Assembly (NCBI GenBank): GCA_900551195.1
Contig: URVD01000046.1
Span: forward strand, 1-10,192
From: an uncultured Collinsella sp.
Lineage (GTDB): Bacteria > Actinomycetota > Coriobacteriia > Coriobacteriales > Coriobacteriaceae
DNA length: 10,192 nt
Direction of reading: 5' to 3'
Each line of letters opens with the position of its first letter. Within the stretch, counting starts at the first letter, position 1. The notes below the pieces were generated by a model. It was given only the letters and a program-made list of their open reading frames with translations, did not search any database and was not told the DNA's origin. The position numbers and the translations under genes are program-made. Below are positions 1 to 6,285 of this stretch, piece after piece.

Positions 1-1
1 C

Positions 2-2689
2 GAGGTGCGGGTCGCGATACGAGTAGAAGCGCAGATTGCCGGTGCGCGCCGTCTGGAAGCCCGCCCCGTACGCGCCGCCCTTCACGCGCACCTCGTTCCA
101 CAGGTAGTCGTAGGAGAGCGCGTTGGCGGCAACCGCCCAGGCGCCCGTCACGTCGAGCCCCAAGCGACGCGGATCGCACGCGCTTGCCGCAAAGCAAATG
201 TCGCTGGGGATGACGAAAGCCTCGTGACGGTCGCGCGGCGTCGGCACCACGAGCGCGTTGCGGCCGACAGCGCCGGTGCCCGCGCCCAACCCCAGGTCGC
301 CCGCGGCATCCCAGTACGCGTCAAAGTCCTCATCGCTGCCGGTAAAGCTCGCCAGGCAGCCGTCGGCCACAAAGATGCGGTCTGCCAGCTCGGCAAGCTT
401 GGCGCGCAGATTGTCCAGTCGCTCGTCAAAGTGCTCGAGCAGATTGCGCAGGAACAGGTAGAAGTCCACGCCCGAGAGCTGCTCGCGCACCACGGCCGAA
501 GGCGAGCTGTAGCTCATCGCGCGACCGAGCGCCGCCGAGTGGCCGTTGTTGATAAAGCCTTGCTCAAGCCCAATGCGAATCTGCGTGAGCACGTCGCGCA
601 CGCGGTCGGCGTCAGCATCGAGCAACAGCGTGCTCGACCACACCTCGCGCGGCAGGCTCGCCAGCGCATCGATCTTCTCGGACAGGGCGCCGGCGCTCAC
701 CAGCAGGTAGGGGCGCACGCCGTCCACGTCGGGCTGTGTCATGACCTCGGTCGTAAAGCTCAAAAAGCCCAGCTTGCCGGCGAGCAGATTGTCGAGTTCC
801 TCGGCCGAGTGCTCGCTCGTGGGCAGCTGTTTGAGCAGGCGGCAGAGCAGCGTCACATAGGGCAGGTCCTCAAACGCGACGCAGCTCAGGTCGAAATACT
901 GCATGGCGTAGGCCAGGCGGTTGGTGGGGATGCCGTGGCGCAGGCAGGGGATGGGCGCGGTCGTGTCTACGACCAGCGGCGGCTCGGCGCGCGCCTCGCC
1001 AATGTCGGATACGCGCAGGCGCGGCAGCGTGGCCTTGTCCTCGGGCGTGTCTTCTGCCTCCTGCGCGGCACGCAGCGCGGCCGTGCGCTCGACCACGTCG
1101 GCCAGCTCGGCATCGGTCATGGCATCGCGCTTGGCTGCCAGCTCGGCGGCCTCGGCACCCTCTGCGCCCTCGGCGGCGTCCACCGGCACCAGCTCGACCA
1201 GTGCCATGTGGTCGTTTTCCAGCACCAGCTCGCGCAGCAGGTCCTCAAAGTAGCTACCGTCCAGCTCGCCGCGCAGCTCCTTGTACACCGGGCCATACTT
1301 GAGTGCCAGCGTCGCGGCGTCGTCATCGTAGAGCCACGTGCTCAGCGCGTCGCACGCAATGGCCACGCCGTCGGCGATGCCGTAGTCGAGCTGGCGCAGG
1401 TCGTATTCGTTGCTGCTGATGATGGCTTCCAGGCGCTCGCGCGGAACACCGTGCTCGCACAGGTCGCGGCAGGCGTCCTGGAACACGCGGCGCAGCTCGC
1501 GCGCCACACCGGGCCGCGCGTTTTGCAGCATGATGAGCTCGTAGGGCTGCAGGCACTCGGCCGCGGTGTAGCTCACCACGTTGCCGCCCAGGCCGGCGGC
1601 CAGAATGGCCTTCTTAACCGGCGCCTCGTTGGAGCCCAGCAGCGCCTCGAACAAGATGTCCGCCGCGATCGTGCGCTTGCGGTCGAGCGCGCTGCCCAGC
1701 ACAAGGCCCAGGCCCACCAGGGCGTTCTCGGGCGTGGTGGCCATCTCGACGCGCTTGTACTCGCAGGTCACGGGCGTCTGCACGCCCAGCGGATTGGGTG
1801 CCAGCGCGGACGGGTCCTCGCCGGCGGCGACGGCTGCGTCCATGCGGCGGCTCGCGGCGCTCGACTGCGACAGGTAGCGCTCGTCCAAAAAGGCCAGGGC
1901 ACGGTCCACGTCCAGGTCGCCGTAGAGCGTGATGTAGGAGTTGGAGGGGTTGTAGTGGCGCGCGTGCGTGTCCAGGAACTGCTCGTAGGTGAGCGCGGGA
2001 ATCGCGCGCGGGTCGCCGCCGCTCTCATGCGCATAGGCGGTGTCGGGATAGAGCGCGGCGTTGACGGCGTCGTCCAGCACGCTCATGGGGTCGGACAGCG
2101 CGCCCTTCATCTCGTTGAACACCACGCCGTTATAGCGCAGCGTGCCTTCGCGCAGGCTCGCGGAGCTGCCGTCGCCGCCAGCGCCCTCCGGCAGGTCCAG
2201 CTCGTAGTGCCAGCCCTCCTGCTCAAAAATGGTGGGCTTGGTATAGATGGCCGGGTTGAACACCGCGTCCAGGTACACGTCCATCAGGTTGTAGAGGTCC
2301 TGTTCGTTGGTGGTGGCAACGGGGTAGATGGTCTTGTCGGGGTAGGTCATGGCGTTGAGGAACGTCTGCATTGAGCTCTTGATCAGGTCGACAAACGGCT
2401 CCTTGACGGGAAACTTGGCCGATCCGCACAGCACCGAGTGCTCAAGAATATGGAACACGCCGGTGGAATCGGCCGGCGGCGTCTTAAAGCCAATGGCAAA
2501 GGCCTTGTTTTCGTCGTCGCACGCCAGGTACAGCAGGCGCGCGCCCGAGGCGGCGTGGCGCAGCACGTAAGCGTCTGCGTCGAGCTCGGGCACGGTCTCG
2601 CAGCGCTCGACGGTAAAGCCGTGGCAGGTGGTTCCGGGCACCAGAAGTGCAGCAGCAGCGGCGCGCGGGTCGGTTGAGGTGGTGGGCAT
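2..2689 (-). CDS. M16C-family metallopeptidase (presequence protease/insulinase-like), C-terminus cut by window edge
   Basis: This is a zinc peptidase of the PreP/Cym1/falcilysin group, large single-chain clamshell enzymes that degrade short unstructured peptides, probably in the cytoplasm since no signal peptide is visible. The inverted zinc motif HxxEH is HILEH at residues 80-84, followed by SVLCGS. The third zinc ligand is likely E193 in the NEMKGAL segment. Near the window edge, RVKGGAYG (about residues 868-875) carries the Arg and Tyr, six apart, that in plant PreP position the substrate in the C-terminal half. 896 codons are visible without a stop; the family is usually about 970-1000 residues, so roughly the last 80-100 are outside the window. 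The ATG at 2689 is favoured by AAGGAG seven bases upstream. The gene is very GC-rich and diverges from the PTS locus. Family assignment is firm; the in vivo substrate is unknown. Confidence 0.95.
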   Translation of the reverse strand, partial: MPTTSTDPRAAAAALLVPGTTCHGFTVERCETVPELDADAYVLRHAASGARLLYLACDDENKAFAIGFKTPPADSTGVFHILEHSVLCGSAKFPVKEPFVDLIKSSMQTFLNAMTYPDKTIYPVATTNEQDLYNLMDVYLDAVFNPAIYTKPTIFEQEGWHYELDLPEGAGGDGSSASLREGTLRYNGVVFNEMKGALSDPMSVLDDAVNAALYPDTAYAHESGGDPRAIPALTYEQFLDTHARHYNPSNSYITLYGDLDVDRALAFLDERYLSQSSAASRRMDAAVAAGEDPSALAPNPLGVQTPVTCEYKRVEMATTPENALVGLGLVLGSALDRKRTIAADILFEALLGSNEAPVKKAILAAGLGGNVVSYTAAECLQPYELIMLQNARPGVARELRRVFQDACRDLCEHGVPRERLEAIISSNEYDLRQLDYGIADGVAIACDALSTWLYDDDAATLALKYGPVYKELRGELDGSYFEDLLRELVLENDHMALVELVPVDAAEGAEGAEAAELAAKRDAMTDAELADVVERTAALRAAQEAEDTPEDKATLPRLRVSDIGEARAEPPLVVDTTAPIPCLRHGIPTNRLAYAMQYFDLSCVAFEDLPYVTLLCRLLKQLPTSEHSAEELDNLLAGKLGFLSFTTEVMTQPDVDGVRPYLLVSAGALSEKIDALASLPREVWSSTLLLDADADRVRDVLTQIRIGLEQGFINNGHSAALGRAMSYSSPSAVVREQLSGVDFYLFLRNLLEHFDERLDNLRAKLAELADRIFVADGCLASFTGSDEDFDAYWDAAGDLGLGAGTGAVGRNALVVPTPRDRHEAFVIPSDICFAASACDPRRLGLDVTGAWAVAANALSYDYLWNEVRVKGGAYGAGFQTARTGNLRFYSYRDPHL

Positions 2690-2705
2690 ATGCAGTCTCC
2701 TTTGA

Positions 2706-2721
2706 CGCCCCAGCGGGGGCG
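2706..2721 (-). other. Small GC hairpin in the peptidase leader
   Basis: CGCCCC (2706-2711) and GGGGCG (2716-2721) form a perfect 6-bp stem with a 4-nt loop, just upstream of the SD sequence (2697-2702) of the peptidase gene. It could modulate ribosome access or leader stability. It has no U-tract, so it is not a terminator. Confidence 0.35.
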
Positions 2722-2741
2722 AATCGAGTCGAATCCCCGAG

Positions 2742-2769
2742 AGTATACCCATATGGGGCCTTCGACCAA
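2742..2769 (-). promoter_or_regulatory. Putative promoter of the M16C peptidase gene
   Basis: On the minus strand a -10 TATACT (2747-2742) lies 16 bp from a weak -35 TTGGTC (2769-2764), giving a leader of about 45 nt before the ATG at 2689. The -10 is a good match and the -35 shares only the TTG. The 19-nt tandem units start immediately upstream of the -35 box. Predicted from sequence only. Confidence 0.4.
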
Positions 2770-2894
2770 TCTGCCGGATGAGCGTGGATTTTCTGGCACA
2801 CGAGCGTGGAAATTCGGACGTCTGCCGCATGAGCGTGGATTTTCGGACGAAATCGGCCGCCAAAAGCCCAAAAACCGTCCAAATATCCACGCTC
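2770..2894. repeat. Three tandem 19-nt units plus one inverted partial copy
   Basis: Direct copies lie at 2770-2788 (TCTGCCGGATGAGCGTGGA), 2792-2810 (TCTGGCACACGAGCGTGGA) and 2821-2839 (TCTGCCGCATGAGCGTGGA). The core GAGCGTGGA is identical in all three, and the first and third differ at one base. Their starts are 22 and 29 bp apart. The core recurs inverted (TCCACGCTC) at 2886-2894. The copies sit directly upstream of the putative peptidase promoter, so they could be protein-binding sites. They could equally be a dispersed intergenic repeat. Short open frames across them look like by-products of the repeat. Confidence 0.6.
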
Positions 2895-2910
2895 GCGCGT
2901 CAAGTACGTA

Positions 2911-2960
2911 TCTCTCACCTCACATGCATCTCTACGACGAGGGATGAATGTGAGACAGGT
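2911..2960. repeat. Stem-loop within the left repeat region
   Basis: CTCACATGCATC (2919-2930) pairs with GATGAATGTGAG (2943-2954) with one mismatch in 12 bp and a 12-nt loop. It is preceded by TCTCTCACC, a word related to the TCTCTC/GAGAGA clusters at 8042-8264. There is no T-run, so an intrinsic terminator is unlikely. Confidence 0.4.
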
Positions 2961-3097
2961 AGAAGATAAAAATCAATCGGCTTATCGGATGCATATACCG
3001 CCATCAGATTGAAGCTGTATGCGGAAATGGATGGACTCTACACCGCTTACGCAAAATAACCCCTCGTTTGCTAAAACATTATAGGAAATGGCGTGGA

Positions 3098-3125
3098 GTG
3101 CTAAAAAGTTCTAATACAATATAAG
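3098..3125 (+). promoter_or_regulatory. Putative promoter of the GntR-family regulator gene
   Basis: A TATAAG -10 (3120-3125) lies 16 bp after a poor -35 GTGCTA (3098-3103), in AT-rich DNA about 45 bp upstream of the preferred start codon. The TGCTAAAA direct repeats overlap this region. The sequence ACAATATA around the -10 also occurs in the presumed EIIA promoter. Weak prediction. Confidence 0.28.
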
Positions 3126-3170
3126 TCATTTATCTATAGGCTGCTGATTCCTTGTAAAGGTATGGTTGAT

Positions 3171-3875
3171 ATGGTTGAGGCAAATAGCGTTATCCCCCTG
3201 TACAAACAGATTGTTCGTGCGCTTTCTGATTCAATCGCCAACGGCACGTACCGCCCGGGAGATAAGCTTCCGACCGAGGCGGAGCTTATCGAGCAATTTG
3301 GTGTGAGCCGAATAACGGTTCGCTCCGCAATTAAAGAAATGGAAGATGCTGGGCTTGTTGAGAGGGCCCGCGGCAAGGGCACGTTCGTTTCGTCGGACAC
3401 GCAGATGTATGCCGCGGACGACCGTGAGAGCTTTACCCATTCGTGCCAGCTTGCGGGCAAACAGGCGTCTACCAGGGTTCTCGAAATGGGCTGGGACTTC
3501 CCAAGTCTGCGAGACGCGAAGTTCCTGGGCGTAGACGATACCCAAAAGGTATTGCGTAGCCGTCGTCTGCGCCTTGTGGATGGCAAGCCCACGATGCTGG
3601 AAACCAATAGCTATTCCGCTGCGCTTTCTTTTTTGGAGCATGAGTCCCTCGATGATTCACTGATGGCGGTACTCGATCGCCAGGGGATCAAGATGGGTCC
3701 CAACACGCGTACGCTCGAGGTCTGCTATGCGAGCGAGCTCGAGGCGGCATACCTTAACGTGGAGCTGGACTCTTCGCTGCTTCTGTTTGTCGATAGACGT
3801 TATGCTCCAAGTGGCGAGCCGCTTTTCATCTCCCGTCAGGTGTACTGCACCGAGCGACTGAAGTTCTATTTGTAA
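3171..3875 (+). CDS. GntR/HutC-family transcriptional regulator (wHTH + UTRA domain)
   Basis: This is a probable ligand-responsive repressor of the downstream PTS/SIS genes. Residues 1-75 form a GntR winged helix: IPLYKQIVRAL, then PGDKLPTEAEL with the recognition helix FGVSRITVRSAIKEME at about 43-58, and wing GLVERARGKGTFV at 61-73. The remainder matches the UTRA/HutC effector fold, which binds small sugar phosphates or related metabolites, and ends in the typical ERLKF-type tail. ATG 3171 is chosen over the in-frame ATG 3162 because AAAGG (3156-3160) is 10 nt before 3171 but only one base before 3162; choosing 3162 would add three residues. The length of 234 residues is normal. FrlR of fructoselysine systems and NagR/DasR of amino-sugar systems are in this family, so its presence fits a PTS catabolic locus without naming the sugar. 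Confidence 0.92.
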   Translation: MVEANSVIPLYKQIVRALSDSIANGTYRPGDKLPTEAELIEQFGVSRITVRSAIKEMEDAGLVERARGKGTFVSSDTQMYAADDRESFTHSCQLAGKQASTRVLEMGWDFPSLRDAKFLGVDDTQKVLRSRRLRLVDGKPTMLETNSYSAALSFLEHESLDDSLMAVLDRQGIKMGPNTRTLEVCYASELEAAYLNVELDSSLLLFVDRRYAPSGEPLFISRQVYCTERLKFYL

Positions 3876-3886
3876 ATTAGAGATAG

Positions 3887-3908
3887 ATTGGTCGATTTAC
3901 CGACCAAT
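3887..3908. promoter_or_regulatory. Perfect dyad between gntR and EIIA (operator or weak terminator)
   Basis: ATTGGTCG (3887-3894) and CGACCAAT (3901-3908) are perfect inverted arms around a 6-bp spacer, starting 12 bp after the gntR stop. No good T-run follows, so termination would be weak. The half-sites TGGTC/GACCA resemble those in operators of UTRA-type GntR regulators such as NagR/DasR, though the spacing here is wider. An operator for the neighbouring regulator is a reasonable inference. Confidence 0.4.
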
Positions 3909-3955
3909 TGTTACCGTTCGCGGATTTGGAAAATAGACACACCACGTAGGGTAGA

Positions 3956-3986
3956 TTGCTAATATACTTTGTTATGACAATATAGT
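3956..3986 (+). promoter_or_regulatory. Putative promoter of the PTS EIIA-EIIB genes
   Basis: TTGCTA (3956-3961) and TATAGT (3981-3986) are separated by 19 bp. This is longer than the optimal 17 and matches the spacing seen at the SIS promoter. It would give a leader of about 18 nt before the EIIA start. A TATACT at 3963-3968 is an alternative -10 but lacks a -35 partner. Confidence 0.3.
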
Positions 3987-4010
3987 ACGTCCTATTGGTA
4001 TTGGAGAACT

Positions 4011-4430
4011 ATGAATAAGATATTGCTAGCGAGTCATGGTTATCTCGCCCAAGGCATGAAAAGCTCTCTGGAGATTCTGATGGGCACCAACGACCGAATC
4101 GAGTGCCTGTGCGCCTATGTCGATGACGATTCAAGGGACGTCGCGGCGTTGATTGATGCATGGATGGAGACGAGGGACCCTGCCGACTCTTGGTTTGTCG
4201 TGACTGACATCTTTGGCGGCTCTGTAAACAACGAATTCATTCAGAGGCAGACCGACGGATCGTTTACGTTAATCGCTGGAATGAACTTGCCGCTGCTGGT
4301 GGAAATGGTTACACAGCTGGACTCCCTGGATGCGGACAAGGCCAAAGCCGCGGTCGAGGGATCGCGTTCGTTTATTCAGCTTTGCGAGGCGGCGGACATG
4401 CTTGCCGGCGCCGAGGAAGAAGAGTTCTAG
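4011..4430 (+). CDS. PTS mannose/fructose/sorbose-family EIIA component
   Basis: Cytoplasmic phosphocarrier that accepts phosphate from HPr and passes it to EIIB. The N-terminus ILLASHGYLAQGMKSSLEIL has the family pattern, with the phosphorylatable histidine at H9 in ASHG. VTDIFGGSVNNEF (about residues 64-76) and AGMNLPLLVEM (about 89-99) are the other signature segments of the mannose-type EIIA fold. At 139 residues it is a stand-alone IIA domain, unlike E. coli ManX where IIA and IIB are fused. GGAG lies four bases before the ATG. The EIIB gene follows 71 bases later, probably in the same transcript. Base composition is clearly less GC-rich than the flanking peptidase and PilZ genes. Family is certain; substrate is not deducible from this subunit. 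Confidence 0.95.
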   Translation: MNKILLASHGYLAQGMKSSLEILMGTNDRIECLCAYVDDDSRDVAALIDAWMETRDPADSWFVVTDIFGGSVNNEFIQRQTDGSFTLIAGMNLPLLVEMVTQLDSLDADKAKAAVEGSRSFIQLCEAADMLAGAEEEEF

Positions 4431-4501
4431 TTAGTTCTGGTTCGAGCCCTTGCTAGGGGCCACACCTGTCATTCCCTTTATCACGTGCGGAGATGATAAC
4501 G

Positions 4502-4975
4502 ATGATTAAGCTTACGAGAGTTGATTACCGACTGATTCACGGCCAAGTTGCCATGTCCTGGACTCACGCTTTGGATGTAGATTGCATCTTGCTTGCCAGC
4601 GATGCTGTGGCAAAAGACGACATGAGGAAGGCGGCCTTGAGGCTCGCCCGCCCCAACGGCGTTAAACTCGTCATCAAGGATGTTGACGCTGCTATCGAGG
4701 CGCTCAACAGCGGCGTTACCGACAAGTATTCGCTGTTTATCATCACTGAGACGATTGAAGATGTCTATCGTCTCGCTAAGGGTTGCAAAGACATCAAAGA
4801 GATCAATCTGGGCGGAACTCGAAAGACCCCTGAGACCACGCTTCATCCGACCCCTGCGATCTTTGCGACCGAGAAAGATGCCGAGCATATCCAAGAGCTC
4901 CTGGGCGATGGCGTGGCCATCGAAATCCGTCAGGTCCCCAATGACGCTAAGGTGTTTGCCAAGGACGTTTTCTAG
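4502..4975 (+). CDS. PTS mannose/fructose/sorbose-family EIIB component
   Basis: Cytoplasmic domain that carries the second phospho-histidine and donates it to the substrate during transport through EIIC/EIID. The start MIKLTRVDYRLIHGQV is diagnostic: the RLIHGQV motif holds the active histidine at H13. INLGG followed by an ATEKDAEHIQELL helix near the C-terminus is also typical, and 157 residues is the usual length. ATG 4502 is preferred over the in-frame ATG 4493 because GGAG (4489-4492) directly abuts 4493 but is nine bases from 4502, and family members start with MIK-type sequences. It is preceded by EIIA and followed by an intrinsic terminator 51 bases after the stop, so EIIA-EIIB look like one transcription unit within the locus. 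Confidence 0.94.
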   Translation: MIKLTRVDYRLIHGQVAMSWTHALDVDCILLASDAVAKDDMRKAALRLARPNGVKLVIKDVDAAIEALNSGVTDKYSLFIITETIEDVYRLAKGCKDIKEINLGGTRKTPETTLHPTPAIFATEKDAEHIQELLGDGVAIEIRQVPNDAKVFAKDVF

Positions 4976-5026
4976 CCGGAAACACGTTGATGCTCGGCAT
5001 TTATTGAACCAATGCTCTATGCCTAT

Positions 5027-5057
5027 GCCCGTCGATCATTTGATCGGCGGGCTTTTT
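5027..5057 (+). terminator. Intrinsic terminator after EIIB
   Basis: GCCCGTCGATCA (5027-5038) pairs with TGATCGGCGGGC (5041-5052) over 12 bp including one G-U wobble, with a 2-nt spacer in the loop. TTTTT then ATT follows (5053-5060). This is a textbook rho-independent terminator and separates EIIA-EIIB from the SIS-EIIC-EIID genes. Confidence 0.85.
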
Positions 5058-5091
5058 ATTGAAGAAAAATCAAAAAAATTTGAAATAGTTC

Positions 5092-5122
5092 TTGCATAGT
5101 TAGTTATATAAAGTATTATAAT
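5092..5122 (+). promoter_or_regulatory. Promoter of the SIS-EIIC-EIID genes
   Basis: A consensus -10 TATAAT (5117-5122) lies in an AT-rich stretch right after the EIIB terminator. The best -35 is TTGCAT (5092-5097) with a 19-bp spacer. Transcription would begin near 5129, about 40 nt upstream of the SIS start codon. The position after a terminator supports a separate transcription unit. Confidence 0.55.
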
Positions 5123-5128
5123 GTCATG

Positions 5129-5149
5129 GGATGAATGAAGGGTTCATCC
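5129..5149 (+). promoter_or_regulatory. Hairpin/palindrome at the predicted 5' end of the SIS transcript
   Basis: GGATGAA (5129-5135) and TTCATCC (5143-5149) form a perfect 7-bp stem with a 7-nt loop. It begins about where transcription should start from the TATAAT box and ends before the SD sequence AGGAG (5159-5163). It may be a 5' stem-loop that stabilises the mRNA, or an operator overlapping the start site. Confidence 0.45.
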
Positions 5150-5169
5150 AAGTGAGTTAGGAGTAAGGG

Positions 5170-6204
5170 ATGTTCAATTTCGATGAGCCTCGTTACGAGA
5201 AGGTTGTGAGCGATGCCCTCGCTCTCCGTCCTCAGATTGAGGCTGCCGTGGACGAGGTCTGCGAGCAGGGTTATTCCAACATCTTCTTCATTGGCTGCGG
5301 CGGCACCTGGGCCCACACGCTCCCGATGAAGTATTGGGTCGAGACCACCACGGCCGACGTCGACGTCCACTGCGAGATCGCCGCCGAGTTCCTCGCGTGC
5401 CCGCCCAAGACCTTCAACAAGGATTCGGTCTGCGTCTTCTCCACCCGTACCGGCACCACCCCCGAGATCATTGAGGCTGCCAAGTTCTGCCAGGAGCAGG
5501 GCGCCCGCACGCTGATGTATGTCTCCAACGACAACACCCCGGCCACCGAGTACGCCGATTACAAGTTCTTCAGCTTCGCCGAGGACGACGTTCTGTGCGA
5601 GGCCATCTACACCTACCAGATCACGCTGGTCGCCCGCTTCCTCAAGAACGCCGGCGCCTTCCCCAAGTACGACACCTTCATGGAAGAGTTCGGCAACATT
5701 GCTCCGTACCTCATCAAGGCCAAGGACGCTCAGGACGAGCGCTGCGCCGCCATGGCCGAGGACTTCAAGGACACCGATTACCACATGGTGATTGGCTCCG
5801 GCATGCTCTGGGGTGAAGCCTACGACTACGCCATGTGCATCCTCGAGGAGATGCAGTGGATCAAGACCAAGTCCATCCACGCCGCCGAGTTCTTCCACGG
5901 CACCATCGAGCTGTGCGAGGAGGGCACGAGCCTCATCATGCTCTACGGCGAGGACGACACCCGTAAGCTCATGGACCGCGTGGACAACTTCACTCACATG
6001 CTCGCCGACGAGAAGGGCGTCAACGTCCGCGTGAACAAGTTTGACACCGCCGAGGTCGAGCTGCCGTTCAGCGACCCCGAGTTCCGCAAGATCGTCTCCC
6101 CGATGGTCACCTACACCATCACCGAGCGTCTGAGCTGCCATCTCGAGCACGTCCGTAACCACCCGCTCACCACGCGTCGTTACTATCACCAGATGAACTA
6201 CTAA
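5170..6204 (+). CDS. SIS-domain sugar-phosphate deglycase/isomerase, FrlB/GfrF-like
   Basis: Cytoplasmic enzyme predicted to act on the phosphorylated compound delivered by the surrounding PTS. It has two SIS domains: FFIGCGGTWAH at about residues 39-49 with FSTRTGTTPEII at 90-101, and a second at about 205-320 starting MVIGSGMLWG. E227 (in LEEMQW) and H243 (in AEFFHG) are 16 apart, like the catalytic Glu/His pair of FraB-type deglycases and of the GlmS isomerase domain. There is no glutaminase domain, so it is not GlmS. The 344-residue length and the RRYY-containing C-terminus resemble FrlB, which splits fructoselysine-6-phosphate to glucose-6-phosphate and lysine. AgaS-type deaminase/isomerase is the alternative. 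AGGAG is six bases before the ATG. Codons are strongly biased to C-ending forms, unlike its PTS neighbours, which suggests high expression. Enzyme class is good; substrate is inferred. Confidence 0.85.
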   Translation: MFNFDEPRYEKVVSDALALRPQIEAAVDEVCEQGYSNIFFIGCGGTWAHTLPMKYWVETTTADVDVHCEIAAEFLACPPKTFNKDSVCVFSTRTGTTPEIIEAAKFCQEQGARTLMYVSNDNTPATEYADYKFFSFAEDDVLCEAIYTYQITLVARFLKNAGAFPKYDTFMEEFGNIAPYLIKAKDAQDERCAAMAEDFKDTDYHMVIGSGMLWGEAYDYAMCILEEMQWIKTKSIHAAEFFHGTIELCEEGTSLIMLYGEDDTRKLMDRVDNFTHMLADEKGVNVRVNKFDTAEVELPFSDPEFRKIVSPMVTYTITERLSCHLEHVRNHPLTTRRYYHQMNY

Positions 6205-6225
6205 TCCTCTCAAATTGCTGCGGTT

Positions 6226-6264
6226 GTCTGCAGGCGAGCTGCGCAGAATGCCTCGCCTGCAGAC
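6226..6264 (+). other. Perfect 13-bp intercistronic hairpin between SIS gene and EIIC
   Basis: GTCTGCAGGCGAG (6226-6238) is fully complementary to CTCGCCTGCAGAC (6252-6264), with a 13-nt loop. It lies 21 bases after the SIS stop and 21 bases before the EIIC ATG. Only CTGTTTC follows, so termination would be partial at best. The position suggests a 3' stabiliser of the SIS message, a processing site, or an attenuator that lowers EIIC/EIID expression relative to the enzyme. Confidence 0.65.
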
Positions 6265-6285
6265 CTGTTTCTGGGGTTGATCGAA

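Larger units (their letters stand above)
2690..3170. other. Gene-free divergent intergenic region
   Basis: This stretch separates the minus-strand peptidase from the plus-strand GntR gene. It holds the peptidase leader and promoter, the 19-nt tandem units, a 12-bp stem-loop and, from about 2960 on, AT-rich DNA with the presumed gntR promoter. Short open frames cross it on both strands, but none has a convincing SD sequence or recognisable protein content. Two copies of TGCTAAAA, exactly 30 bp apart (3069-3076 and 3099-3106), lie in the AT-rich part and could be regulator contacts. Confidence 0.6.

Noticed and set aside
5..2374. Plus-strand open frame of 789 codons opposite the peptidase gene
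   Set aside because: It is the antisense shadow of a GC-rich gene. Its translation is a low-complexity run of Ala, Gly, Val, Arg, Gln and His, whereas the minus strand encodes clear M16C motifs.
2770..2894. CRISPR-like array
   Set aside because: Only three short direct units with unequal spacing of a few bases, no uniform spacers, and no cas genes nearby.
2690..2969. Several overlapping short open frames on both strands in the left intergenic region
   Set aside because: They arise because the 19-nt units contain few stop codons. The translations echo the DNA repeat in three frames and no SD supports them.
4439..4470. Possible terminator between EIIA and EIIB (GCCC/GGGC words)
   Set aside because: The stem is short, needs a bulge and lacks a T-run. 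EIIA-EIIB most likely form one transcript.
5116..6213. Minus-strand open frame of 365 codons opposite the SIS gene
   Set aside because: It results from the strong codon bias of the SIS gene. Its translation is rich in Val, Gly, Leu, Asp and Glu without domain features, and it has no promoter or SD context.
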